A stretch of 44,197 nt of DNA from contig SCMV01000032.1 in NCBI GenBank assembly GCA_005502875.1, positions 1 to 44,197 on the forward strand, given 5' to 3'. Shown here in pieces: positions 6,821 through 15,900 of the stretch. The translations under genes were made by a program, and so were the position numbers. The DNA comes from Comamonadaceae bacterium 2PF. Its GTDB lineage: Bacteria; Pseudomonadota; Gammaproteobacteria; Burkholderiales; Burkholderiaceae_C. A model generated the notes under the pieces. The model was not told the DNA's origin. It ran no database searches and worked only from the letters and a program-made list of their open reading frames with translations. Numbering within the stretch: position 1 is the stretch's first letter; every line of letters begins with the position of its first letter.

Positions 6821-8743
6821 ATGAAAGTCGTCAGCCGACCCAAGTCCGCATCAGCCCAGAAGGCCCGTCAGCATTGGGAACGCGGCGTCTCTCTATTGAA
6901 GGCGAAAGACTGGGGCCCTGCACTGCAGGCTTTCGATGCAGCGGTCAAGCTGCAGCCCAACGATCCGCTGTATCGGCTCAACGCCGCACGTTGCTGCCTG
7001 GAACTGTCGCGATTCGAAGAGGCTTTGACTCACGCAGACCGAGCGGCCGAACTGGAGGCCGGCTCCGAGGTGGCCGCGTTCATGCGCGTGCGGGCCATGC
7101 ACCGCCTGCAGCGCAACGCCGAGATCCTCCAGGTGCTGGCGGACATGCCCGAGGCCCAGCGCAACACGCGCGAGTACTGGGTGGCCAAGGGCTGCGCCTT
7201 GCAAAACACCGGCAAACACCAGGAGGCCATCCAGGCCTTCATGGACGCGATCATGTTCAGCATGGACGATGCCCTGTCGCACTACCGCATGGGCATCTCC
7301 TTTTATGAGCTGGAACTCAAGGAAGAGGCCTCGGAGTGCTTTCGCACCGGCCTGGTCCTGGGCCTGGGGCCCAATGCATTGCACGTGCACGGCATGCTCG
7401 CCTATGCCGAGCGCGAGAACTGCCGCTGGCCGCAAGCAGCCGAGCAACTGGCCCAGTTGCACAACCTGGTGTCCGCCGCGCCCGATGACGCCCGGGTCAT
7501 CGCGGCCCCGTTTGCCCACGTGACGCTGACGGACGACCCGCTGCATCAGCGCAAGGCCTGCACCATCATGTCCAACACCTGGCTCGGGCTCAAGCCGGTG
7601 GTGCGACCCAGCCGGGCGTCCCATCCGCAGCGACTGCGCGTGGGCTACCTCTCCAGCGACTTTCACCAGCACGCCACCTGTGTGCTGATGTGCGAGGTCT
7701 TCGAGCACCATGACCGCGATCGCTTCGAGGTGTTTGCCTATTCAACGGGTCGCGATGACGGAACGGCCATGCGCCGGCGCGTGATCAAGGCGGTCGAGCA
7801 CTTCGTGGACCTGCAGGGCCAGCCCGACCACGTGATCGCACAGCGCATCGCCGACGATGACCTGGACCTGCTCATCGACCTCAAGGGCTACACCGCCGGC
7901 AACCGCATGGGCGTGCTGGCGCGCCGGCCGGCGCCGCTGCAAGCCGCTTTCCTGGGTTTTCCTGGCACCACGGGCGCGCCTTTCATCGACTACATCGTGG
8001 GCGACCCGCTGGTCACGCCGCTGTCGCATGCGCCGAACTTCTCCGAGCACATCGCGCAGATGCCGCTGTGCTACCAGCCCAACGACCGCCAGCGCCCGCG
8101 CCCTCAGCCGATGACGCGTGCCCAGGTGGGCCTGCCCGAAGACGCGGTGGTGCTGTGCGGCTTCAACCAGGCGTACAAGATCAACGCCGAGGTGCTCGAC
8201 GCCTGGGTGGGCGTGCTCAAGGAGCTGCCCGAAGCCGTGCTCTGGTTGCTGGACTGGCACGGCCAGGCCAAGCCGCACCTGCTCGAAGAGTTGGCTCAGC
8301 GCGGCATCGGTGCCGAGCGTGTGTTCTGGGCACCCCGATGGGACCTGGGGCCCCACATCAGCCGCGTGCGCCTGGCCGACCTGTTCATCGACACCTGGCC
8401 TTGCAACGCCCACACCACCGCCAGCGATGCCTTGTGGGCCGGCCTGCCGGTGGTCACGCTCATGGGGCAGACCTTTGCCTCGCGCGTGGCCGGCAGCCTG
8501 CTCAACGCAGTGGGCTTGCCCGAGTTGATCTGCACGGACGTGCCGCAGTACCAGCGCACCATCGTCGAGCTGGCCCGCGACCCGCAGCGCCGCCAGGCCA
8601 TGCGAGAGCGCCTCGACCAGGCACGCGAAGACAGCCCTCTGTTCGACAGCGCCGGCTTTGCACGCGAATACGAGGCGCTGCTGGTGCGCATGATCGAGCG
8701 GCACCGCGCAGGCGTGGCGCCCGAGGCCCTGCCGGCGGCTTGA
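6821..8743 (+). CDS. TPR-GT41 glycosyltransferase (OGT/SPINDLY family)
   Basis: Predicted cytoplasmic transferase that attaches a sugar from a nucleotide donor to protein Ser/Thr (or Asn). The N-terminal half (about 12-200) is a set of TPR helices, for example GVSLLKAKDWGPALQAFDAA and ALQNTGKHQEAIQAFMDAI. The C-terminal half is a GT41 catalytic domain: RVGYLSSDFHQHATCVLM (273-290, with the His that aligns to the catalytic His of human OGT at 284), GFNQAYKINAEVLDAW (Lys453 aligns to the UDP-binding Lys), and NAHTTASDALWAGLPVVT (529-546). Length is 640 residues from the ATG at 6821 with a GAGGAAG site; an earlier GTG at 6779 lacks one. Being divergent from flagellin genes, its likely acceptor is flagellin, but that is inference. 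It ends at a shared terminator. Confidence 0.9.
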   Translation: MKVVSRPKSASAQKARQHWERGVSLLKAKDWGPALQAFDAAVKLQPNDPLYRLNAARCCLELSRFEEALTHADRAAELEAGSEVAAFMRVRAMHRLQRNAEILQVLADMPEAQRNTREYWVAKGCALQNTGKHQEAIQAFMDAIMFSMDDALSHYRMGISFYELELKEEASECFRTGLVLGLGPNALHVHGMLAYAERENCRWPQAAEQLAQLHNLVSAAPDDARVIAAPFAHVTLTDDPLHQRKACTIMSNTWLGLKPVVRPSRASHPQRLRVGYLSSDFHQHATCVLMCEVFEHHDRDRFEVFAYSTGRDDGTAMRRRVIKAVEHFVDLQGQPDHVIAQRIADDDLDLLIDLKGYTAGNRMGVLARRPAPLQAAFLGFPGTTGAPFIDYIVGDPLVTPLSHAPNFSEHIAQMPLCYQPNDRQRPRPQPMTRAQVGLPEDAVVLCGFNQAYKINAEVLDAWVGVLKELPEAVLWLLDWHGQAKPHLLEELAQRGIGAERVFWAPRWDLGPHISRVRLADLFIDTWPCNAHTTASDALWAGLPVVTLMGQTFASRVAGSLLNAVGLPELICTDVPQYQRTIVELARDPQRRQAMRERLDQAREDSPLFDSAGFAREYEALLVRMIERHRAGVAPEALPAA

Positions 8744-8779
8744 CTGCCGTTGCCTGGCGCGATGCCAGGGGCAAGCAAA

Positions 8780-8809
8780 AAGGCCGGGTCACCCCGGCCT
8801 TAGTTTTTT
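8780..8809. terminator. Bidirectional terminator between convergent glycan genes
   Basis: Stem AAGGCCGGG (8780-8788) / CCCGGCCTT (8793-8801) with a 4-base loop. It is followed on the plus strand by AGTTTTTT and preceded by AAAA, giving a T run on the minus strand as well. It serves both the OGT-like gene and the methyltransferase-like gene. Confidence 0.88.
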
Positions 8810-8830
8810 GTGCTGCCTGATCAGCGGCAG

Positions 8831-9607
8831 TCAGCGAAAGCTCAGGTTGGTGCGCTTGCCTTGTTTGACATGCAGGGCCCCCAGCAACTGGCTGGGCACC
8901 TCGACGTAGGTCACGTCGTTGATCTCGACGATCTTGTCGAGCACCTGGTCGATGCCGCTCTTGCGGCGCACCAGCAGGATGTCCGACCAGTCGGTGTTGG
9001 TGATCATCACGGGCATGAAGTCGGCCATCTTCATGAAGGTCAGCGTGGCTTCGAGCACGCCCAGGTTCTGGCGCACGCCGGCGGGCGAGTGGCAGCAGTC
9101 GTTGAGCTGAAGCATGCCGTCCAGACCGAGCAGGCTGTCGTAGAACATCAGGTCGTCCAGCACCGACTCGTACTGGTGGCTGGCGTCCACGTAGATGTAG
9201 TCGAGCTTTCGATCGCCCAGCAGGGCGCCCAGGTGCTCGCGTGCCGGCAGGGTGGGGCTCTTGATGACGCTGGCGTGGGGCTTGTGCTGGAAGCGCTCGA
9301 CGGCCTTGGCGTGCAGCCGGTCCATCGTGGCTTGCTCCGACACGGGCCCACCAAAGTAGTTGGTGAAGCTGTCGATGTCGTTGACCCAGGGACGGTGGCG
9401 GTTGTTGCGGCGGTAATCGTCGAAGGCCTGGGAGGACCAGGCGTCGACCAGGAACAGCTTTTCCGGCGCGATGATCTGATCGATCACCTCGGCGTTGCGG
9501 CCGTCCAGGACGCCCAGCTCGGCGGCCCAAGGTTTGGTGCCGACGGCGTCGAAGCACCCACGCACGATCTTGTAGATCAGGTCTCGGTTGTTGATCAGGA
9601 CTTTCAT
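8831..9607 (-). CDS. Class I SAM methyltransferase-like protein (Methyltransf_24 type)
   Basis: The 258-residue protein has a Rossmann-type motif AAELGVLDGRNAEVI (28-42), where the glycine loop of a class I methyltransferase is expected, and LDYIYVDASHQYESVLDDL (135-153), the acidic-D-x-S/A-H-x-Y pattern of the Methyltransf_24 family often found in glycan and antibiotic clusters. A strong AAAGGAG site precedes the ATG at 9607, 26 bp after wecE. It probably modifies a sugar (O- or N-methylation) made by the neighbouring enzymes, but the substrate is unknown. It is the last gene of the minus-strand glycan set and ends at the bidirectional terminator. Confidence 0.72.
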   Translation of the reverse strand: MKVLINNRDLIYKIVRGCFDAVGTKPWAAELGVLDGRNAEVIDQIIAPEKLFLVDAWSSQAFDDYRRNNRHRPWVNDIDSFTNYFGGPVSEQATMDRLHAKAVERFQHKPHASVIKSPTLPAREHLGALLGDRKLDYIYVDASHQYESVLDDLMFYDSLLGLDGMLQLNDCCHSPAGVRQNLGVLEATLTFMKMADFMPVMITNTDWSDILLVRRKSGIDQVLDKIVEINDVTYVEVPSQLLGALHVKQGKRTNLSFR

Positions 9608-9633
9608 GGGCAGGCTCCTTTGGGGAAGGGGGC

Positions 9634-10806
9634 TCAGCAGCGCTGCAGCGCGTCAAGCAGGGTGTCGGAGATGAAATCGCACTGCTCGTCCGTCATCTCG
9701 TAGTACAGCGGCAGGCGCAGCAGGCAGTCGGCAAAACGGTCGCTGTGCGGCAGGGCGCGGCCATCGTGCTGCTTTTGGAAGTAGGGGCTGCTGTGCAGCG
9801 AAAGGTAGTGAAAGACCGCGTGGATGCCGGCCGCACGCAGCTTCTCGAGCACGCAGGTGCGGTGTTCCAGCGAACGGCACACGATGTAGAACAGGTGGCC
9901 GTTGTTGGTCGCCCACTTGGGGATGTAGGGCGCCTCGACCTCGTGGCGCTGCAGGGCAGCGGCCAGTTGGTCGTGATACCGCTTCCACAGCGCTTTGCGG
10001 CGAGCCTGGATGGTGTCGAGCACCTCCAGCTGTGCGTACAGGTAGGCCGAGACGATGTCCGAGGGCAGGAAGGACGAACCGATGTCCACCCATCCGTACT
10101 TGTCGATCTCGCCTCGGAAGAAGGCGCTGCGGTTGGTGCCCTTTTCGCGGATGACCTCGGCGCGTGCGACGTGGTCCGCGTCGTTGATGGTCAGCAGCCC
10201 GCCCTCGCCGGCGATGACGTTCTTGGTCTCGTGAAAAGAGAAGGCGCCGAACAGCCCGAGGCTGCCCAAGGGTTGGCCCTTGTAGAAGGAATCGATGGCC
10301 TGGGCGGCGTCCTCGACCACGGCGATGCCGCGCTCGCGAGCCAGCGCCAGGATCGGGTCCATGTCGCAGGCCACGCCGGCGTAGTGCACGACCACGATGG
10401 CGCGGGTGCGCGGCGTGATCAGCTCGGCCAGTTTGGTGGCGTCGATGTTGGGGTTGTGGGCCTCGCTGTCGGCAAAGACGATGCGAGCGCCTCGCAGCGC
10501 GAAGGCGTTGGCCGTCGACACGAAGGTGAAGGCGGGCACGATCACCTCGTCGCCCTCGCGGATGTTCAGCAGCAGGGCCGCCATCTCCAGCGCGTCGGTG
10601 CACGACGTGGTCATCAGCGCCTTGCGAAAGCCATAGCGCTGCTCGAAGAAGGCGTGACAGCGCTGCGTGAAGACGCCGTCGCCCGAGATCTTGCCGGACG
10701 CCACCGCCTCGGCGATGTACACCAGCTCCCTGCCGTGCAGGTAGGGCTTGTTGAAGGGGATGTTGGGGCGCGCCGCCACGGGCACGGCCGGCTTGTGAGC
10801 TTGCAT
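9634..10806 (-). CDS. wecE: dTDP-4-amino-4,6-dideoxygalactose transaminase
   Basis: PLP-dependent sugar aminotransferase of the DegT/DnrJ/EryC1 family, converting dTDP-4-keto-6-deoxyglucose to dTDP-4-amino-4,6-dideoxygalactose (dTDP-Fuc4N). The 390-residue protein follows E. coli WecE/RffA closely along its length: IPFNKPYLHGRELVYI (16-31), SCTDALEMAALLL (68-80), FTFVSTANAF (93-102), the PLP lysine in SFHETKN (Lys195), REKGTNRSAFFRGEIDKY and FHYLSLH. The ATG at 10806 has a perfect GGAGGTG site; the open frame extends upstream without one. Donor-supply genes rmlA and rmlB and an acetyltransferase (WecD) are not in the window. With the WecF-like gene next door it points to a Fuc4N(Ac)-containing glycan. 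Confidence 0.93.
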   Translation of the reverse strand: MQAHKPAVPVAARPNIPFNKPYLHGRELVYIAEAVASGKISGDGVFTQRCHAFFEQRYGFRKALMTTSCTDALEMAALLLNIREGDEVIVPAFTFVSTANAFALRGARIVFADSEAHNPNIDATKLAELITPRTRAIVVVHYAGVACDMDPILALARERGIAVVEDAAQAIDSFYKGQPLGSLGLFGAFSFHETKNVIAGEGGLLTINDADHVARAEVIREKGTNRSAFFRGEIDKYGWVDIGSSFLPSDIVSAYLYAQLEVLDTIQARRKALWKRYHDQLAAALQRHEVEAPYIPKWATNNGHLFYIVCRSLEHRTCVLEKLRAAGIHAVFHYLSLHSSPYFQKQHDGRALPHSDRFADCLLRLPLYYEMTDEQCDFISDTLLDALQRC

Positions 10807-10914
10807 GAGCCACCTCCGATGCTGGCATCTTGAGGTTTTGGCGCGGGGCCAAGGCACCGATAACCGGCGTGCTGGCGGCCTTGTTGAGGCCTTATCCAGC
10901 GGTGGGTCTCGGCT

Positions 10915-11985
10915 TCAGGCGGCCGTTGTGCGCCGGGCCTGGCGGAACAGCTTGCTCAGGTCGCCCGCCAGTTGATCTGCGCAGAAGTGGGCGCGTGCGA
11001 TGTCGATGTTGCGCTCGCGCAGGGCAGGGTGCAAGGGGGTGGGATCGAACTGGCTCAGGTCGCAGGTGGCCAGGCCGAGCTGGTTCAGGTAGCGGGTGTG
11101 GGCCTGTTCCGGCCTCATGAACACCTTCTTGCCCAGCGCCAGCAGGCTGACGATGTTGCCCATGCCTTGCTGCCTGTTGTGGTGCATCACGGCGATGTCG
11201 ATGCCGGTCAGGAAGTCGTTGTAGGCCGCCAGGGGCAGCATCTCCAGCATGGGCTTGAAGCGCGCACCGAACATCGCGCGGCCGTTGGCCATCACGAGTT
11301 CGCGGTACTTGGGGTCCCCATACGACAGAGGGCAGTGCACCTCCATGTCGTCTCGGGCGTGGCGCGCGATCAGTGCAAAGGCCTCGAGGTGGCAGTTGGT
11401 CTCGGTGGCGGAGTTGCCCACCAGGATGCGCACGCCGGGGCGGTCGGTGGGCGGCGGGGCGTGACGCGGCGCGATGTTCGATGGGTAGGCAAAGGTGCTC
11501 AGGTGCTGGGCCTGGCCCCCATAGCGCTTTTGCGCCAGGACCATGTCGCCAGGGATGCCGGCCATGCCGCCCAGTTGCGAGATCACGCCCTGGCGCACGA
11601 TTTCCTGGTGCAGCCAGCCGGGAGAAGGCTCGGTGGGGACGGGCTGGTACAGGTCGCCGCCCCAGATGACCCAGTGCGACTTGCGGGCCAGGCCAGGCAG
11701 GGCATAGAGGATTCGGTTGATGGCGTCCGACCACAGGCCGTGCAGCACGATCCGCTCTGCGCTGTGCAGGGTCTCGACCAGGCGGACGTGGTCGTCGGCG
11801 CTGGCCACCCATTGCACCGGGTGAGCGGGCGTGAGGCCATGCTCCCAGCGCGGGGCGCCCATCAGGCAGAAGCGGTGCTCGGCCAGGTCAAAGTGCTCGG
11901 CCACGAAGTCGATGAAACGCGGGATGAACTTGTCCAGCACCATCAGGTGCACGGTGCGGACCCCGGGCGCCGATCGGGTGTTCAT
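10915..11985 (-). CDS. wecF: WecF-like TDP-Fuc4NAc glycosyltransferase (GT56 family)
   Basis: Family GT56 enzymes transfer Fuc4NAc from dTDP onto a lipid-linked acceptor in enterobacterial common antigen synthesis. This 356-residue protein keeps family blocks: WVIWGGDLY (105-113, WHIWGADLY in E. coli), ILVGNSATETNCHLEAF (187-203, ILVGNSGDRSNEHIAAL) and the C-terminal HHNRQQGMGNIVSLLALGKKVF block (RQQGIGTLCLLIQAG). The N terminus differs, so acceptor specificity may have changed. It overlaps the GT2 gene by 4 bp (ATGA at 11982-11985) and lies 108 bp upstream of wecE. Donor and transferase side by side support a Fuc4NAc-like sugar. No other common-antigen genes are visible, so the product is probably a flagellin or surface glycan. 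Confidence 0.85.
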   Translation of the reverse strand: MNTRSAPGVRTVHLMVLDKFIPRFIDFVAEHFDLAEHRFCLMGAPRWEHGLTPAHPVQWVASADDHVRLVETLHSAERIVLHGLWSDAINRILYALPGLARKSHWVIWGGDLYQPVPTEPSPGWLHQEIVRQGVISQLGGMAGIPGDMVLAQKRYGGQAQHLSTFAYPSNIAPRHAPPPTDRPGVRILVGNSATETNCHLEAFALIARHARDDMEVHCPLSYGDPKYRELVMANGRAMFGARFKPMLEMLPLAAYNDFLTGIDIAVMHHNRQQGMGNIVSLLALGKKVFMRPEQAHTRYLNQLGLATCDLSQFDPTPLHPALRERNIDIARAHFCADQLAGDLSKLFRQARRTTAA

Positions 11986-13415
11986 GCGGCGGCTTCCGTG
12001 GCGTCGGCTTGCGCGCTCAGGCGGGCCTGGATGTGCAAGGCGGGCAGGCGAGAGGTCGTGCAGTTGAGCATGACGTCAGGCATGGCTTGGCCGACGAGGG
12101 CCTGCGCCTGGCGCAACTCGTCGGCGGGCAGGCCCAGCATCCACAGGTCGAAGTGGGTGGGGTGCATCAGCGGGGCGATGGCCGCCAGGCCCACCAGGGG
12201 CAGGCGCTTGCCGCCCCAGGCGTCTGCGGCGACGACCACGGTGTCAAAAGCGGGGCCTTCCGGCAGCGCGCTCAGCTCTGGCAGGTAGGCGGGCGCGTCG
12301 TCCAGGATGTACTCGGCCCAAGGCGCGGCGATGTCGTCTTGCACGGGTGCCACCGGTGCGGTGGAGTCTGTGGGGCGCAGTCGGGTGACGCAGGCGCCAT
12401 GCTGGGCGGCCAGGCAGGCCAGGGCTTCCAGCGTGGCGCCGGTGCCGATGCACAGCACCTGGCGGCCCGGCACCTGGCTGAGGTGTTGCTGCCAGGCCAG
12501 CAGCTGCACGGCATCGAGTGCGTGCAGCTCGGTGGCCGGCACGGTCTGCAGCAAGCTGGGCACCTGCTGGGCCAGGTGAACGGCGCAGGCGGTTTCCCAG
12601 GGGGATGCGGCGGCTGTTGGGACGGCGGGGCTGGTGCGCACCGTCGGTGCGGGCGATTCAGCCAGGTCGACGCGGGGCAGCGGCGCCTTGGACAGCACGA
12701 TCTGTGCACAAGCGCGTTGTTTGGGAGAGGACAGCGTTTGCCGCTCTTCGGCCAGGTTGTGGTGCGATTGGGGGTTGCTCTCGGTGTAGCGGTAGGCGTG
12801 CACCGGGATGTAGTGGTAGCGGCGCGTCTGGTCGAGGATGGGGTACGCGATGGCCAGGTCGCAGGCCGCGTCCAGCCATTGGCCGTCGGGGTGCTGGAAG
12901 TAGTCCTCGGGCACCGTCTCCAGCAGCGAGGCGCGGAAGCTGAAGAGGTGGCTGGTCAACCAGCGCTGGGCGCGGGGCGACTTGTTGCGGTCCAGCGGCC
13001 CGTTGCCGCCAAAGCGGCCGTGGTCGGTCAGGTAGTTGGTCCACACCACGTCGTTGCCCTGGCGGTAGGCGTGGGCCAGTTGGGCCAGCACGGTCACGTC
13101 GAGCAGGAAGTCGTCGGCGTCCAGCACCGCGACCACGTCGTGGGCCCGGGCGGCTGCTCGCAGGTGCGTGCTGGCGTTGCAGGCCTTGCCCATGCGCTGG
13201 GGGTTGCGCACCAACTGGAAGCGGCCGCTGAGGTGCTGCGTGAGAGCCGCCTGCGCCACGCCGGCGGTGTCGTCGTCAGAGCAATCGTCGACGAACAGCA
13301 CGTGCACGTCCGGGTGCGTCTGGCGCGCCACCGACTGGATGGCTTCGGCCACATAGGGCGCGCAATTGCGCCCGGTCATGAACATGAGCACGCTCAGGGG
13401 CTGGCTGCTGGCCAT
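11982..13415 (-). CDS. GT2 glycosyltransferase with C-terminal Rossmann domain
   Basis: The N-terminal domain (about 6-235) is a GT-A fold family 2 transferase: SVLMFMTGRNCAPYVAEAI, LFVDDCSDDDT (40-50) for the nucleotide, and the metal-binding DxD in VLDADDF (Asp99, Asp101). A Pro/Ala/Ser-rich linker (about 243-275) leads to a second domain (about 315-470) with QVLCIGTGATLEALACLA, a glycine loop at the end of a first strand, and FDTVVVAADAW plus a long helix, resembling a degenerate SAM-methyltransferase Rossmann fold. The 477-residue reading starts at the ATG at 13415 with AAAGGAC upstream. It is first in the set and translationally coupled to wecF. It probably adds a sugar to the same glycan; the role of the second domain is not known. 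Confidence 0.82.
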   Translation of the reverse strand: MASSQPLSVLMFMTGRNCAPYVAEAIQSVARQTHPDVHVLFVDDCSDDDTAGVAQAALTQHLSGRFQLVRNPQRMGKACNASTHLRAAARAHDVVAVLDADDFLLDVTVLAQLAHAYRQGNDVVWTNYLTDHGRFGGNGPLDRNKSPRAQRWLTSHLFSFRASLLETVPEDYFQHPDGQWLDAACDLAIAYPILDQTRRYHYIPVHAYRYTESNPQSHHNLAEERQTLSSPKQRACAQIVLSKAPLPRVDLAESPAPTVRTSPAVPTAAASPWETACAVHLAQQVPSLLQTVPATELHALDAVQLLAWQQHLSQVPGRQVLCIGTGATLEALACLAAQHGACVTRLRPTDSTAPVAPVQDDIAAPWAEYILDDAPAYLPELSALPEGPAFDTVVVAADAWGGKRLPLVGLAAIAPLMHPTHFDLWMLGLPADELRQAQALVGQAMPDVMLNCTTSRLPALHIQARLSAQADATEAAA

Positions 13416-13596
13416 CGTCGGTCCTTTCTGTCGGGACCGGTGCGGGGCGCCCACATGGCGACCCGTCTCAGGCACAGGCGGCCTGGGTCCACGGTCAGGA
13501 GATTAGGCCGAGGGCCGCCATGGCACTGGGACGATCAGCGCTGGGCTGGGGGTGTTGTTTGCCCGTTTCAAGGGTGGACGGCCACGAGGCGGTGGA

Positions 13597-14724
13597 TCAA
13601 AAGATCCGCTGGCCCGTCAGTCGCTCGTGCTCGCGCACGGCGAATCGGTCGGTCATGCCCGAGATGTAGTCGGCCACGGCGCGGTGGAGGTCTTCGCGCT
13701 GGGCGTAGGCGGGCTTCATCTCGGACGGCGCCGCCACGTAGGCGTGGAACAGCTCGGTCAGCACCTGCTTGGCTCGCGCCGTGGTCTCGTTGACCTGCGG
13801 GTGGCGGTACAGCTCCTTGAACAGGAAGCGCTTGAGCTGGGTGCTGGCCTCGCGCATCTCGGGGCTGAAGCGCACCAGGGGCGGGCAGCGGCGGGCCTCG
13901 TCGGCGTCGGCCGGGCGGTGCTCGGCGAGCTTGGCCCGTGTGGCGTCGATCACGTCGTACACCTGCTGCGAGAGCATGCGGCGGATGGTGTCGAACAGCA
14001 GCCGGCGGCCCGTTGCCTCGGGGAACTCGGCCAGCGTCTCGTCGCGAAAGCGCGTGAACAGCGGCACCGCCTCGAATTGTTCGATCGTGACCAGGCCCGA
14101 GCGCACGCCGTCGTCGATGTCGTGCGCGTTGTAGGCGATCTCGTCGGCCAGGTTGCACAGCTGGGCTTCCAGGCTGGGCTGCGTGCCTTCGATGAAGCGC
14201 CGGCCCACGCCGCCCGGCTCGGCCGCCTCCAGCAGCTCGGCGTTGCGCCTGGAGCAGTGCTTGAGCACGCCTTCGCGGGTCTCGAAGGTCAGGTTCAGGC
14301 CGTTGAAGGGCAGGTAGCGCTCCTCCAACTCGTCGATCACGCGCAGGGACTGCAGGTTGTGCTCGAAGCCGCCGTGCTCGGCCATGCATTCGTTGAGCAC
14401 GTCCTGGCCGGCGTGGCCGAAGGGCGTGTGGCCCAGGTCATGCGCCAGCGCCACGGCCTCGACCAGGTCCTCGTTCAGGCCCAGCGAGCGGGCGATGGAG
14501 CGGCCCAGCTGCGCCACCTCCAGCGAGTGCGTCAGCCGGGTGCGGAACAGGTCGCCCTCGTGGTTGAGGAAGACCTGTGTTTTGTAGACCAGGCGCCGAA
14601 ACGCCGTGCAGTGCACGATGCGGTCGCGGTCGCGCTGGAAGTCGCTGCGCGTGGGCGCCGACGGCTCTGCGTGTCGCCGGCCTCGCGAACGATCGGGCTG
14701 GCTGGCGTAAGGGGCGTTCGTCAT
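13597..14724 (-). CDS. dgt: Deoxyguanosinetriphosphate triphosphohydrolase-like protein (HD domain)
   Basis: HD-superfamily hydrolase predicted to cleave dNTPs (dGTP in E. coli) to the nucleoside and triphosphate, affecting dNTP pools. The 375-residue protein has FRRLVYKTQVF near the N terminus, the first metal His in RTRLTHSLEVAQLGR, the HD pair in ALAHDLGHTPFGHAG, and a late NLADEIAYNAHDIDDG block providing the distal Asp, all typical of the bacterial dGTPase-like group. The ATG at 14724 is chosen, though it lacks a good ribosome site; a TTG at 14748 is the alternative. It follows aroB by 36 bp on the same strand, the usual betaproteobacterial aroB-dgt order. Confidence 0.94.
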   Translation of the reverse strand: MTNAPYASQPDRSRGRRHAEPSAPTRSDFQRDRDRIVHCTAFRRLVYKTQVFLNHEGDLFRTRLTHSLEVAQLGRSIARSLGLNEDLVEAVALAHDLGHTPFGHAGQDVLNECMAEHGGFEHNLQSLRVIDELEERYLPFNGLNLTFETREGVLKHCSRRNAELLEAAEPGGVGRRFIEGTQPSLEAQLCNLADEIAYNAHDIDDGVRSGLVTIEQFEAVPLFTRFRDETLAEFPEATGRRLLFDTIRRMLSQQVYDVIDATRAKLAEHRPADADEARRCPPLVRFSPEMREASTQLKRFLFKELYRHPQVNETTARAKQVLTELFHAYVAAPSEMKPAYAQREDLHRAVADYISGMTDRFAVREHERLTGQRIF

Positions 14725-14760
14725 GCTCGGATCGGGCGAGGCGGGCAACAGGAAAAGGCG

Positions 14761-15900
14761 TCAGACCTGCTTGGCCACGTTGGCGGCGATCACCTCGCGC
14801 ACCACGTCTTCTGGCGCCGGCTGCATGGAGGCCTGGCCCAGCGGCCCGATCACCACGAAGCGGATCTGCCCGCCTTCGGCCTTCTTGTCGACCTGCATCA
14901 GCTCCAGGTAGCGCTCGGCGCCCAGGTCGGGGCCGATCACCGGCAGGCCAGCGCGCTCGATCAGCGCCTTGATGCGTTGCGACGTGCTGGCGTCGATCAG
15001 GCCCAGGCGCGCCGACAGGTCGGCCGCCATCACCATGCCGCAGGCCACGGCCTCGCCGTGCAGCCATGCGCCATAGCCCATGCCCGCCTCGATGGCGTGG
15101 CCGAAGGTGTGGCCGTAGTTCAGGATGGCACGCAGGCCCGATTCTTTTTCGTCCTGACCGACCACCCAGGCCTTGATTTCGCACGAGCGGCGCACCGCGT
15201 GGATCAGGGCCTCGCGGTCGCGTGCCAGCAGCTTGTCCAGGTTGGCTTCGAGCCAGGTGAGGAACTCGGCGTCGGCGATCGGGCCGTACTTGATGACCTC
15301 GGCCAGGCCGGCCAGCAGCTCGCGCTGGGGCAGGGTGTCCAGCGTGTCGAGGTCGCAGACCACGCGCAGCGGCTGGTAGAAGGCGCCGATCATGTTCTTG
15401 CCGGCGGGGTGGTTGATGGCCGTTTTGCCGCCCACACTCGAGTCCACCTGCGCCAGCAGGGTGGTGGGCACCTGCACGAAGGGCACGCCGCGCATGTAGC
15501 AGGCCGCCGCAAAGCCGGTCATGTCTCCCACCACGCCACCGCCCAGCGCATACAGCACCGTCTTGCGGTCGGCGGCTTCTTCCAGCAGCTTGGTGAAGAC
15601 CTGGTTGAGCGCGGGCCAGTCCTTGAACTGCTCTCCATCGGGCAGCTCGACGTCCAGCACCTCTTTGTGCAGCGGGGCGATGGCCGCGCGCAGCTTGGCC
15701 GTGTAGAGCGGCCCGACCGTGGTGTTGGTGACGATCAGCGCTTTGGACGACTTGGGCAGCCCGGCGAAGCTCTCGGCCTTCATCAGGCCGCCGCCGATCA
15801 GGATGTCGTAGCTGCGATCGCCCAGGTCAATGGGAACCAGGGTGTGACCGGCGTCGGTCAGGCGTGCGGGAGACGGTGCGGAGGGGGGAGCGGATGCCAT
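14761..15900 (-). CDS. aroB: 3-dehydroquinate synthase
   Basis: NAD- and metal-dependent shikimate-pathway enzyme that cyclises DAHP to 3-dehydroquinate. The 379-residue protein has an N-terminal [19 protein letters not shown] strand, the [20 protein letters not shown] nucleotide/substrate loop, [20 protein letters not shown], and zinc ligands in the [15 protein letters not shown] and [11 protein letters not shown] segments. The first roughly 20 residues are Pro/Ser/Ala-rich, so the true start could be slightly downstream of the ATG at 15900. aroK, commonly directly upstream of aroB, is absent; a 275-bp gap and a chalcone-isomerase-like gene lie there. dgt follows. Confidence 0.97.
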   Translation of the reverse strand: MASAPPSAPSPARLTDAGHTLVPIDLGDRSYDILIGGGLMKAESFAGLPKSSKALIVTNTTVGPLYTAKLRAAIAPLHKEVLDVELPDGEQFKDWPALNQVFTKLLEEAADRKTVLYALGGGVVGDMTGFAAACYMRGVPFVQVPTTLLAQVDSSVGGKTAINHPAGKNMIGAFYQPLRVVCDLDTLDTLPQRELLAGLAEVIKYGPIADAEFLTWLEANLDKLLARDREALIHAVRRSCEIKAWVVGQDEKESGLRAILNYGHTFGHAIEAGMGYGAWLHGEAVACGMVMAADLSARLGLIDASTSQRIKALIERAGLPVIGPDLGAERYLELMQVDKKAEGGQIRFVVIGPLGQASMQPAPEDVVREVIAANVAKQV

